64,000 nucleotides of DNA from Nothopassalora personata (taxonomy: Eukaryota > Ascomycota > Dothideomycetes > Mycosphaerellales > Mycosphaerellaceae): contig CM066290.1 in NCBI GenBank assembly GCA_033816765.1, positions 1,426,001 through 1,490,000 on the forward strand, written 5' to 3'. The position numbers were made by a program, and so were the translations under genes. Under the pieces are notes generated by a model. That model did no database searches, was not told the DNA's origin, and saw only the letters and a program-made list of their open reading frames with translations. Positions 11,894 through 21,379 of the stretch are shown here, one piece after another (the stretch's first letter is position 1; every line of letters starts with the position of its first letter).

Positions 11894-13056
11894 TGTTATT
11901 GTCTCGTTCCAGGGCTAGTCTCAAAAGAGAGATAAGTCAAGTCACGTGGCGGTATTATTCTTTGGAGAGGCTGAAGCAAGCTGAGCGAAGATGAATGATA
12001 GGAATAAGAGTTGTATTCCAATCAGTGAGATAGTAACATGAGTTGAACGCATCAGAACCATAAGGGTTTCTAGCGTTCCTAAATACAAAGGAGATTCGCG
12101 GCGTAGAGCCTATGGCTCAGTATGATCACCTTGATCAGTCCCACTGAGCATACTGATCACACTGATCAGTCCGTGAAGTGATCAGTGTCACGTGCGTCTG
12201 GATGATCAGTATCACGTGTTTCCAAGTGATCAGTGTTTCGATTGATTGATTATTCCATTAACGTGCTATTTGAGTCAAAGACTATGCAACACGGGTCTCG
12301 AGAACGAGACCAAAATTTGAGAGAAGGAGAAAAGCCCCGTCGTACCCCGGACGTAAAAACTCCTTAAAAGATGCGAGCAACGCTCGCTATTCGAACCGTA
12401 AATCGAATATATTGCGGCGTAGTACGCGCGTACCCGGTAGTCGTGTCTTGTCGAGAATTGCGGTTTGTCGCCTTGCCCCGGGCGAGACAAGTTTTGCGCC
12501 CGTGTCTCGTTCTTGTTTTAAAAAGCCAAGCCGGCCGTACCCGTACGCACCGAGCAAAATCCCAAGAAACACCCGTTGCCTCTGTTTCAATCCAGTCGCG
12601 TTCTCCGGTCTCGAGTGTAGCTCCTCGGTCGCAGTGGCCTCGCTGTCGTCCCCCCCTCGGCCTCTCTTGGTTCCAGCCGTGCAGTATACGTGGTTTGCGC
12701 CCCTAAACGCCTCTCTTGGTTCCAGCCGGCAGTTTACGTGGTTTGCCGGGACGACAGGTAGACAGCGCCTTCGTTGTTCGAGCGACGTGTACGCTATGTA
12801 CGTCGCTTTCCCTTCTCGCAGTTCCGGAGTTCTTGTTTGTAGATTTTGAGCGTATCTCGTTCGTTCGGTTCGTCCGACCTGTCTTTTCTTGTTTCGAGTC
12901 GAGTAGGCTTGTATTTTTCGAGAGAGAGAGTCTTAGTTTCTCTTCGTCGTAACGAAGATACTTACGTCGTCCGCCGCGTGAAGGCGCTCTCTATAGGACG
13001 ACTGATCAGTGTTTCGTGTGTCTGGTCGGGGCTGCCGTTTGGACCGAACCGTAACA
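11894..13056 (-). mobile_element. Long solo LTR, family B variant
   Basis: 1,163 bp, TG...CA, with the 5-bp duplication AATAG (11,889-11,893 and 13,057-13,061) restoring A2 gag when removed. Read on the minus strand it starts TGTTACGGTTCGGTCC and ends in the roughly 210-bp module seen at the ends of the B LTRs (compare 35,645-35,855), finishing GAACGAGACAATAACA. The upstream 0.9 kb is not shared with the 435-bp B LTRs. It contains a cluster of seven TGATCA palindromes and several CACGTG sites at 12,120-12,240. Not RIPed. Several ORFs of 67-145 codons fall in it in various frames, and none looks like a known protein. Confidence 0.85.
12120..12245. repeat. TGATCA/CACGTG palindrome cluster
   Basis: Seven TGATCA hexamers in about 115 bp, interspersed with TCACGTG, inside the U3-like part of the long B LTR. 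A similar GATC-rich stretch followed by TCACGTGA is present in the C solo LTR near 63,710-63,765. Confidence 0.8.
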
Positions 13057-13461
13057 AATAGATGCCCGAGGCGGATACTAGTCTATTAGGTCGCTAAACC
13101 GCTCCTAGAACTTAGTAGTATTAGTGCTATTAAAGAACGGATTCTTAGCACCTCCTAGAGGTGGAAAGCGAGGGCTAGCGTTTTCTATTACTACTGCTAA
13201 TCGTCTAAAGAGGGCAGTTATAGTATCTATTCTAATTGTACTGTTCGTTCCTATACCTATACCCAATTTAGCGGCGCTAGTTCCGCTTCTCCCTTCTTTA
13301 CTAGATTTAGGTGTTTCCCCTTCCTCCGATTCCTCTATCTCCTCGTAAGGGATAGAATCCCTATAGACCCCTTCTATTTTCGTAGGGTTTATAGGCTGTT
13401 CGTAGCCTCTGCCTATGTCGGTAAAGGTACTAAGTTTTTCTAGTAATGCAGCCGTATCTAT

Positions 13462-13740
13462 TATTACGTAGTACTTACTTTAGAATGTACTAATACTAGT
13501 TATTACTTAATAGGACCTTATGACCGTAATTGTTACTAAATACCTTAGACCTTGAGTGTTTTCGACCTTAGTCGACCTTAACCGTAAACCTTAACCTTAA
13601 ACTTTAACCTTGAACCTTAACCTTAAGTAATAACCTTAACCGTAAACCTTAGACCTTAAACCGTAATTTTAACCTTATAAACTAGATACTAATACGCTAC
13701 CGGGTGTACACTTCATACCCCCCCTTATTAACTACTAAAA
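13462..13740 (-). other. A2 leader with ACCTTGA/ACCGT repeats
   Basis: Untranslated region between gag and the 5' LTR. It carries imperfect ACCTTAA and ACCGTAA repeats (13,540-13,680) and is 57 nt longer than the A1 leader (31,564-31,785), a repeat-number difference. The motif resembles but does not match a telomere repeat. Confidence 0.75.
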
Positions 13741-14136
13741 TAATGTCTACTAACTACCCTATGTAGGCCTGTCTAAGTTGTGGTGGTATGGAGCGGCGCT
13801 TATGTAAGTAGAGGTATTTACCGGTCCCGGGACCGTGAAATTAGGTCACGTAACGAGTAGCGTAGTAGCTAGATAAAATAAGAAGATTAGCGGACCTAAA
13901 CCCCTATGCCCTCTACTCGAGAGGTATAAATTGAATTGTTGCCTTAATGCTACGCTTACAATGCTTAACTGCGCAGTATATATCTTAATAGCTATACTAG
14001 GTCCCGCTAGCTTACCTAAATGTCTAATTAAACCTAAATGAAATTAGGGCAAGTTAGACCTAAGGGACCCCCCCCCTCTAAACCTAAGGTCGACATAACT
14101 AAACCTAAGGTCAACACAACCAATTAGTCGTTAATA
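13741..14136 (-). repeat. A2 5' LTR, RIPed
   Basis: 396 bp aligned to the 378-bp A1 LTR, starting TAATGTCTAC and ending CGTTAATA. The extra length is a partial duplication near the AAGGTC-AACACAACC end. The palindrome region and CACGT remnant are visible at about 13,815-13,852. Confidence 0.88.
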
Positions 14137-14299
14137 ATAGGTAGGTATAAAGTTATAGTTACCGGGTTAACTAACTTAAGGGTTTAAGAAGCGTACCCTC
14201 TCCCTCCTTTTCCTTCTTTTTCCCTTATACTACGTTCTCGTAGCGCACTATACCCGTACTACTAGCGATCTACTAGCTCCTCGCTAGCGACTACCTAGC

Positions 14300-15350
14300 G
14301 ACCCGCTAGTACTACTATAGCTTTAGAGGAAGCTATCTAAGACTAGCTCCGCTAGGAGGCCCTTATAGGGGGCCTATTAGTACTACTAACACTATTACTA
14401 GCACTACGAGTATAGATGTCTAGCGCGCTCGGCGTACTAGACACGCTAGCGAAGCGTAAGTTTAGCGTACTAGGGCCGTAGACCCCTAAGTCCTTACTAG
14501 CTAGGCGCCTAGGTACCGACATTAAGATATATATACGCTATCTACTATACTTCGTAGCTAGTAAGTATTCGCTACGCTCTTCGCTTACGATACGCTTACT
14601 AATAGTATAGTAGACGAGTAGGATACGTATAATAGTATTACTACCGGCGAGTTACTTAAGAAGTATAGGCGCTATAGAGACATTAGGCACCCCTACGTTA
14701 GTAATACTAGCGTCGCTATCGCGTAGCTAGTAGCTCGCCTACGCGCCGCTCGCGCCTAGCGCGATAAGCTTATCTAGGGGCTTAGTAACCCTATTACTAA
14801 ATAAGAGTAGGATACTCTAGACTAGTAGTACGAGCTCTATGCCTAGCTAGGCGAGTAGATCCTAGAGGTAAGTGCTACGCCTCGCTAGCGCTCCCTACGC
14901 TCGCCGTGTGCGGCGTACTATCGCTCCCTATATAAATCGGCTAACCTCCTCCTAGGCTAAGAGGCAGTTCTCTACCTATAAGAATAAGCGTATAGGGGAC
15001 ACCCGCGTACGCTTCGCCGGCGCCTCTACTACTACTACCCCCTCCTCCGCCGCCGCTACTACGTCCGTAGTTCTATAGTAAGAGTAGAATAGGGCCCTTA
15101 ATAGGCTCTTCGAGCTCGGCCGTACTATAAGTACTATACGTGTCGTATGCGTGTCCTATACTAACCGTAGTTATAGCTCCTATAGGCTAGAAACATCGAT
15201 ACTACCGTAGCCGATAGGGCCTTCTTACTACTAGCCCTACGGGGCGAGTATAATAAGGAGGATAATAAGGAGGGTAATAACGAGTAATCGCGCGCTCCGC
15301 GTATATTAGCCGCCTACTACGCGCCTATCTTCTATCTACGTAGCGCCGTA
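14300..15350 (+). pseudogene. E2 antisense accessory gene remnant
   Basis: Homologue of the antisense gene of E (45,682-46,722). The segment after intron 1 reads T-T-G-E-L-L-K-K, then a Y-x2-Y-x6-Y motif at 14,664-14,696 where all three cysteines of CX2CX6C have been lost to RIP (TGT/TGC to TAT/TAC). Probable introns lie at 14,561-14,613 (GTAAGT...TAG) and 14,868-14,955 (GTAAGT, branch GGCTAAC, acceptor CCTAG). After intron 2 the frame gives R-Q-F and, further on, N-R-A-L-N-R-L-F-E-L-G-R, shared with E. Start and stop are not certain. Function unknown. Confidence 0.7.
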
Positions 15351-15479
15351 GTGCGCCTATAAAAGTTTATTTTTAAAATAAATACTCTTCTCTCTACTCT
15401 TCTCTCTCCTTACCTCCCTCTCTAATGTTATTGCTATCGGGGGTGTTTACTCGACTAAGTAAGCGAGCCTTTTAGTCCG

Positions 15480-18400
15480 ATAGAAGATACTATAGGTTAG
15501 TATCTTCTATACTAGTTATAGCTAAGTTTACTATCGGGGGTAGAGGTCCTTATATCTAGCTACCGAAGGGTTAAGGTCTAAATGTATAACCTATACCCTT
15601 ATTTTAGCGCCTTATACTACCTTCGTAGGCACCTTATATTCGACTACTATACGCGTAGCCTTCGCGGATCCTTCCGCCGGCTTATACCGTCTTCGCTAAC
15701 GCCTTATATTCGGCTACTATACGCGTAGCATTCGCGAGTCCTTATACTAGCTCCTAGCTATTATACTCTTCTAGCTAGCCCTTCTATCGTACTAGGTACT
15801 ACACTTTACCCTTATACTTACGCTTTCCTAGTACTACCTCTACTTTATATTCCCCGTCCTTATTAGCGAGGGCTATAGTACCTCTATCCTTCTCGCTACC
15901 CGCGTACGGCTCGAGGAGGGATATATAGAATATATTATAAATTCTTAAGTCGGCTAGTAGTGCTAGGCGGTACGCCTACGAACCGATAGCGTCGACAATG
16001 CGGTACGGTCTAATAAACTTCGGACCTATCTTCTTCTTCGGTAATACTAACCTTAGGTTCTTCGTAGATAATAAGACTATGTCGCCTACGCGATAGCTCT
16101 TAGCCTTATAAGTCTTATTATAGTAGCGAGTCTAATCGGCTACTACGATTTCCTAACGCTTCGTAAGCGTAGCGCGTATCTCTCGTGTACGGTTAACTAA
16201 GTCTACCGCTACTAGTACCTCCCCTTCCCGGATCTCGCCTCGAGATCCTATAGGTGTTAGGGCAATCTTAGGTCTCTAACTATACGCTATCTCGAATAGG
16301 CTTATACGTAGCGTAGGGTAGACGCTATTATTACATACGAACTTAGTAATAGCTAGCTACTTAGCCTACTCTATCTAGTCCTTGCTATAGTAATAACGAA
16401 GGTACTATTCTAAGGTTTAGTTTATTCTCTTAGTCTAGCCGTTAGTCTAAGGGTAGAAAGCTATACATAGCTTACGCTTTACCTACGCCTCGAAGTAGAA
16501 GTTACTCTAGAACTTACTCGTGAACACTAACCCGCGGTCACTTACTATACCCGCTAGTATACTATAATGCCGCACGACTTCGTCTCGTAAGATCCTCGTA
16601 AGCTCCGCCGCTATGTATATCTTAGTCGTAGGAATATATAAGTTTATTTTAGAGTAGCGGTCGACGATTACTAGGATCGTATTATAAACGTATTCTCCTC
16701 GCTTACTTAGCGGTAGGTCCGTAATGAAATTTATAGTAATTTCCTACTATGGACCGTCTAGCCTAGGTAGTAGCTATAGCTCGCCGTAGGGTCGATAGCG
16801 CCTCGCCTTCGAGGTCTAATAAGCCCTACAGTTTCTAATATACTCCCTTACATCCTTACTTAGTAATTCCTACTAGTAATAACGTCGTAGTAGCTCTTTA
16901 GTCTTTACCTTACTAAAGTGCCCTACTAGTAGGTCGTTATAATACATATAGAGTAGCTATACTCTTACTATATAGTCTTCGGGTACTATAATCGCGTTTC
17001 CGCGATAGACTAACCCGTCTTTTATATACTAGTCCTTAGCGTCCCCTTCGCTAGGCGCCTACGATAAGTATACGACGTACCTATCGTCTCTCCCCTATAC
17101 GATTTTCATTAGTAGTGTAAGCAGTTTACCTAGGCCGCCCTATATTATTATAGCGTATACTCTTACTCGTAGCGATCGGGTCTCCTACGGCTCGTAGGCT
17201 ACTACTACTATTATCGTCGCCTTATCCTACATCTTCTCGTAGGTAGCGGTTACGCGCCTTACTATAGGCTCGTCCTCTCTTAATAGGGATTCCTTCTAGA
17301 AAGATAGCTTACTTTATAGCGTAGGAAGCAAGTTCGACGTCTACTACGCTAGGCGTACGTAGTTACTACGTCGCGATAGCGTATCGGCTAGGTTACTCTT
17401 CCCCGACCTATACTCTACTACGAAGTCGAAAGATTATAGAAACGTCGCCTATCGAGCTTACCTCCCGTTTAGCTACTTTACTATTATAAAACCCTATAGG
17501 TTCGTATAGTCGACTAGTACCTAAACCGTATGCGATACACCTTCGAGGTACGGTCGCTAATGCTTAAATGCCTCTACTACTACTAGTAGCTCTTAGTTAT
17601 AGGTCTTATAATTGCACTCGGTAGGTATTATCTTACGAGAATAGAAGGTAATTAGATACTACTTAGTCCTAAATAGCTAAGAGATAATACCTACAATCGC
17701 AAAACCTAAGGTATCCGTCTTAACCCTCGTACGTAACGAAGGATCGAAGTGCCTTAGGATAGGTGCTCCGAGGAACCTAGCTTTTAGCCGTTAGAACGCT
17801 TACTCCTCGTAAGCGGACTACATAAGAGGCCCTTGTTTCTTACTATTCTTACATCCCTTTAGTAGGTCTATTAATAGCTTTGTAATCCTCGAGTACCCTT
17901 CGATAAAGCGCCTATAGAAGTTATAGAATCCTAGGAAGGATTAAACCTTATAAAAACTCGTAGGCGTAGGCTATTCCTCGATTACGGCTACCCTACTCCT
18001 ATCTATCGATACGCCTACGACACTTACGATAAATCCTAGGAACTCGGCATTCTCCTAGAAGAAGCTACACTTCTTTAGGTTCGTAAATAGGGCGAACTTT
18101 CGTAGCCTCTCTAGTACCGCGCGTACGGCTCGTACGTGCTCCTTACGAGTTACGCTATAGATAAGGATGTTATCTAGGTAGACTACGTAGATGTTATCTA
18201 CTAACCTAGTAAGGGCCTTATTAATGTACCCCTAAAAGGTAGCTAGTGCGTTAGTTAACCTAAAAGGCATAACTAAGTACTCGTAGTAACCATATCGCGT
18301 ACGAAACGTAGTCTTCTACTCGTCTCCTCGCTTAATAGGAATACGGTAGTAGGTATCCTATAGGTCGATTATAGTAAAGAGCCTAGCGCCCTATAGCCTA

Positions 18401-18482
18401 TCTAAGGTCTTACTAATTAGGGGTAGTAGGTACCGGTTCTTTACTATAATCTCATTTAGGCCTCTATAATCTACATAGAGCC
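15480..18482 (-). pseudogene. E2 pol remnant (RT to chromodomain end)
   Basis: Minus-strand pol aligned to E. The reverse transcriptase active site reads V-Y-L-D-N-I-L-I-Y around 18,165 (YLDD with the second D changed to N by RIP). RNase H and integrase segments follow towards lower coordinates. Stops are frequent. The region upstream of RT is missing at the E3 boundary. Confidence 0.8.
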
Positions 18483-18678
18483 TATTAAGGGATGTCGTAA
18501 TGTATAGTACGCCTACGACCTACTAGTCGTAGATGAACTAATTCTTACCTTTTGTTTAAGACGCATCGCGCGTCGTAAGGTATACGTATACGTGTTACGT
18601 ACGGCTTAGTAGCCGGTCGCAACCGTATGTTATATATAAGGCTATATATAAGGGTTAGCTACTAGGCTACCCCTTATA
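18483..18678 (-). repeat. E-family LTR (E3)
   Basis: 196 bp, 80-90% like 45,184-45,380 and 51,779-51,975 by eye, with TA at both ends where TG and CA are expected. Confidence 0.85.
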
Positions 18679-18979
18679 ATTACCTCCCCTCCCGTACGAG
18701 CTATCCTTAGCTCGCTAGTTACTACGTAGAGGTTCCTACGTACTTCTAGAACTATAGTTACTATACGGCCTATATACGGGTTACGTACGTATCGTTATAT
18801 AGGTATAGGTAAGTAAGGCTTAGTTACTATACTAACGTAGCTAGAAAGGGGTATAAAACTCTAGCCTAACTTAGCCCTATTCTCCTAGTACGTTCCCTAG
18901 CGTACTACCTCCGTTATACTACTACTACGTACCCGTATCGCACCCTTACCGTAAGCGCCTCGCTAGTATTATTATTATT

Positions 18980-19589
18980 ATGTCGGACGGGCCCTCCTCG
19001 CCTCCGTCCTCTAGCCGCTCCGCCTCCTCCCGTAGTATTAGTAGCGATAGCACTACTAGTGCCTTAGAAGACGAGCGCCGCTAGGCGGTTCTAGTACGCG
19101 ACGCACCTAGAACGCCTAGTAGTCGTAAGCGACTAGCATCCCCCTCGTAGCTACTAACGCCCTGGCCCGCTACTAAGCTCTCGTAGAGGATTAATATATA
19201 TATACGGTACCTCCTATACTTCGTTAAGGGTAAGTCTCTACACGCGCCGCCTACGATTCGTATACTAACTACTTACTAGACGAAGCCAATAACTGTAATA
19301 GTATTACTACCGGCGAGCTCCTAAAGAAGTATAGCCGCTATAGGCGTAATAGATATAAGTGCGAGCCTAACACTAGCTACGCTATCGCCTCGCTAGTAAG
19401 CCGCCTACGCGCCGCGCGCTCCTAGCGCGACTTCCTTACGGCTATAATGGGCTAGACGCCTATAGACCTCTAGTAGTAGGAGCTAGTAGAGTAGATCCGC
19501 CTATGTGCCTAGCTAGGTAACGACATTACGGAGGTAAGTCGCTACTTCGCTCCTACGAGTCGACTACTACTCGCGGGGGGGGGCTCTAG
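18980..19589 (+). pseudogene. E3 antisense accessory gene, truncated by F
   Basis: Opens with ATG at 18,980. Exon 1 is 250 nt and intron 1 50 nt (19,230-19,279; GTAAGT, branch ACTAAC, acceptor TTACTAG), the same lengths as in E. Exon 2 carries the motif at 19,330-19,362, reading Y-S-R-Y-R-R-N-R-Y-K-C; the first two positions were cysteines before RIP. A second GTAAGT donor is present at about 19,535. F is inserted at 19,590 and removes the rest. Multiple TAG codons. Function unknown. Confidence 0.75.
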
Positions 19590-19751
19590 TATTACGGGTA
19601 AACGACGTATATACTAAAGTTCTATAAAGTTTATAATAAGTTTGATATAGAAGAAAGGGGAAGTTATACGCTGTCCGAAGAAAAGGTGTCGGAAAGCAAT
19701 CCGAACGTATAGGCGTAGTCTATACTAAGAAATAGGGGCCCGCCCCTTATA
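19590..19751 (-). repeat. F 3' LTR
   Basis: 162 bp starting TATTACGGG (TG to TA) and ending CCCCTTATA; matches 45,012-45,173 closely. The flanking minus-strand purine run AAGGGGGGGGTAG is the likely polypurine tract. Confidence 0.88.
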
Positions 19752-20528
19752 CTACCCCCCCCTTCCTCCTCCGCCGCCCCTAGTTATAGCTCCGCCCTAG
19801 AGCCTATTGTCCCAGGTGTTTTATTAGGCTCGTAATAGGAAGTGCCCGAGCTTCTCTTCCTTATTATCTAGCCCCGCCGACGCCGAGACGAAGTATTATT
19901 ACCTAGGTAAGTGTAAGGTTTGCTATTATCTACTAAGTAACAATAGTCATTGTTACATGTGAACAATAGAAGCCTAGAACATATCTTTAGGTTCTCGTTC
20001 TCTTTTTTCTTCTCTTTCTTTTTCTTATTACCTACCGTACGCGTAAGTCGCCCCTCCCCCTCCCCCTAGCTAAGCGTCTCTAGCCTTAGGGGCATATTCG
20101 CGCATCTTATGTCTACCGCTTAGGGAGACGACATTTTCCTTACGGGTTCCGATAGATACTAATAGTATGCCGTAAATAGAAACTACTACTACTACATCTC
20201 CTATTAATACTATTAAGTAAGTCCGAATAAATTCCTAAGGAGACCGAAACATTCTAACCGGAGCCTAGTATAAAATAGCCTAACGCCGCATCTACTACGT
20301 CCCCTACGCCTCTACTAGCGTAGACTACGTCTCCTAGTATATAAGTACCGGTCCTCGTCCTATTCTTATCGGGGTCCGCTAACTATCGTTAGGGCGTAAC
20401 CGCGCGCGCCTACTAGGCCTATAATACTAATCGTAAGCATTACGAGGACATGTATATACCGCGCGGACCCCGAAAGAAAATTATCGCTAACCGCGCGTTT
20501 TAGGCCGGAGCTCGCCTACGGCGCCTAT

Positions 20529-20906
20529 TAATGTCTACCAACCACCCTATGTAGGCCTGTCCGAGTTGTGGTGGTATGGAGCGGTGCTTGCGTAAGCAGG
20601 GGTATTTGCCGGTCCTGGGACCGGGAAATCAGGTCACGTGACGAGCAGCGCAGTAGCCAGATAAAACAAGAGGATTGGCGGACCCTAAACCCCTATACCC
20701 TCTACTCGAGAGGTATGAATTGAATTGTTGCCTTGATGCTACGCTTACAATGCTCAACTGCGCAATATATATCTCAATAGCCATACCAGGTCCTGCTGGC
20801 TTGCCCTTGGGTCCAATCAAACCTAAATGAAAAAGGGGCAAGTTGGACCCAAGGACCCCTTCCCAAACCCAAACCCAAGGTCAACACAACCCATTAGTCG
20901 TCAATA
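20529..20906 (-). repeat. A1 3' LTR
   Basis: 378 bp (372 bp if trimmed to TG...CA, 20,532-20,903). Contains a near-perfect 26-bp palindrome at 20,604-20,629 and CACGTG at 20,635-20,640. Small ORFs inside it are not genes. Confidence 0.93.
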
Positions 20907-20920
20907 TATCCTCCCCCATT
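20907..20920 (-). other. A1 polypurine tract
   Basis: The minus strand reads TGGGGGAGGATA against the 3' LTR, the usual plus-strand primer position. The same tract survives in A3 just before 61,193. Confidence 0.7.
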
Positions 20921-21379
20921 ACGAACCTGTCCTCAGGTTCCAAAGCAGTAAGCCCGGGCCTACCATTCAGCTTGACATACAAGATGTCAGGCAATCCGTG
21001 ATGGTGACGTCAATAATCCGCGACTCGCGCCCGTCGCACTGCGTTGACGTATGCCACGAGACTGGCGAGGGGTTGGGCAGCTATGTCAGCATCAATCGAA
21101 CAGGCCAGATGGTCGAACAATGTAAGCGCCATTCATGAGACAAGTGAGTGTCAGTACCAGTAACCTGATAAATCCAAAGACGAGTCCATCGCGTGGCCAG
21201 AAAGTGAGTCAAGGGAAGATAAGTGACCATAAGAAACAAGTAAGATCTAAGGACCAGAAGCACCCGTACCCGAAGCATCAACCAGAACCAGAACCAGAAT
21301 CAGAACCAGAAACCCATAGGCTACAGCTGTAGCCGGAAATCAACCAGAAACCAGGAGCCCATAAACCCGCACCAACCAC
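20921..21379 (-). other. A1 3' untranslated region
   Basis: Between the ORF3 stop and the purine tract. It holds an (ACCAGA)n-like microsatellite at 21,281-21,311, which is longer in A3 (60,618-60,695). No further gene is seen. Confidence 0.7.

Larger units (their letters stand above)
9381..13461 (-). pseudogene. A2 gag-protease remnant, split by B solo LTR
   Basis: Counterpart of the 970-codon gag-protease of A1. The start codon is lost (plus strand TAT at 13,459-13,461 where A1 has CAT) and the stop is TAA at 9,381-9,383. Numerous TAG and TAA codons replace CAG, CAA and TGG. The 1,163-bp B-family solo LTR at 11,894-13,056 interrupts the N-terminal part. Not functional. Confidence 0.92.
1..14136 (-). 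mobile_element. A2: RIP-decayed copy of Ty3/gypsy element A
   Basis: This is a near full-length relative of intact element A1 (20,529-32,163), colinear with it base for base over long stretches apart from CA-to-TA and TG-to-TA changes on both strands. The window opens exactly at the stop codon of ORF3, so the 3' LTR lies outside. In element order it holds the 5' LTR (13,741-14,136), leader, gag-protease, pol and ORF3, all on the minus strand and all broken by TAG and TAA codons. Three later, unmutated insertions interrupt it at 1,929, 6,794 and 11,894, each with a 5-bp target duplication. It cannot be autonomous, but it works as a RIP reference against A1. Confidence 0.95.
14137..18482 (-). 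mobile_element. E2: partial chromovirus of family E
   Basis: Decayed Ty3/gypsy fragment with pol on the minus strand (about 15,480-18,482) and an opposite-strand accessory gene (about 14,300-15,350), laid out as in E (45,184-51,975). It ends abruptly inside reverse transcriptase where the E3 LTR begins. Its left boundary with the A2 LTR has no recognisable E LTR. Heavily RIPed. Confidence 0.82.
18483..19589 (-). mobile_element. E3: 3' LTR and antisense gene of an E copy
   Basis: A 196-bp E LTR (18,483-18,678) is followed by the purine tract (minus GGGAGGGGAGG) and the first part of the antisense gene, then cut by chromovirus F at 19,590. The left LTR edge abuts E2 reverse transcriptase. No matching target duplication is visible, because the rest of E3 past 45,183 is replaced by E. 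Confidence 0.8.

Noticed and set aside
12371..13061. Cluster of 67-145-codon ORFs in the long B LTR
   Set aside because: They overlap in several frames and strands with no recognisable domain; GC-rich unmutated sequence yields them by chance.
13540..13690. Telomere repeat tract
   Set aside because: The CCTTAA-like units are imperfect, have interspersed CCGTAA, and align to the A1 leader repeats after RIP.
20629..20841. 70-codon minus-strand ORF in both A1 LTRs
   Set aside because: Identical because the LTRs are identical; no homology or start context supports a gene.
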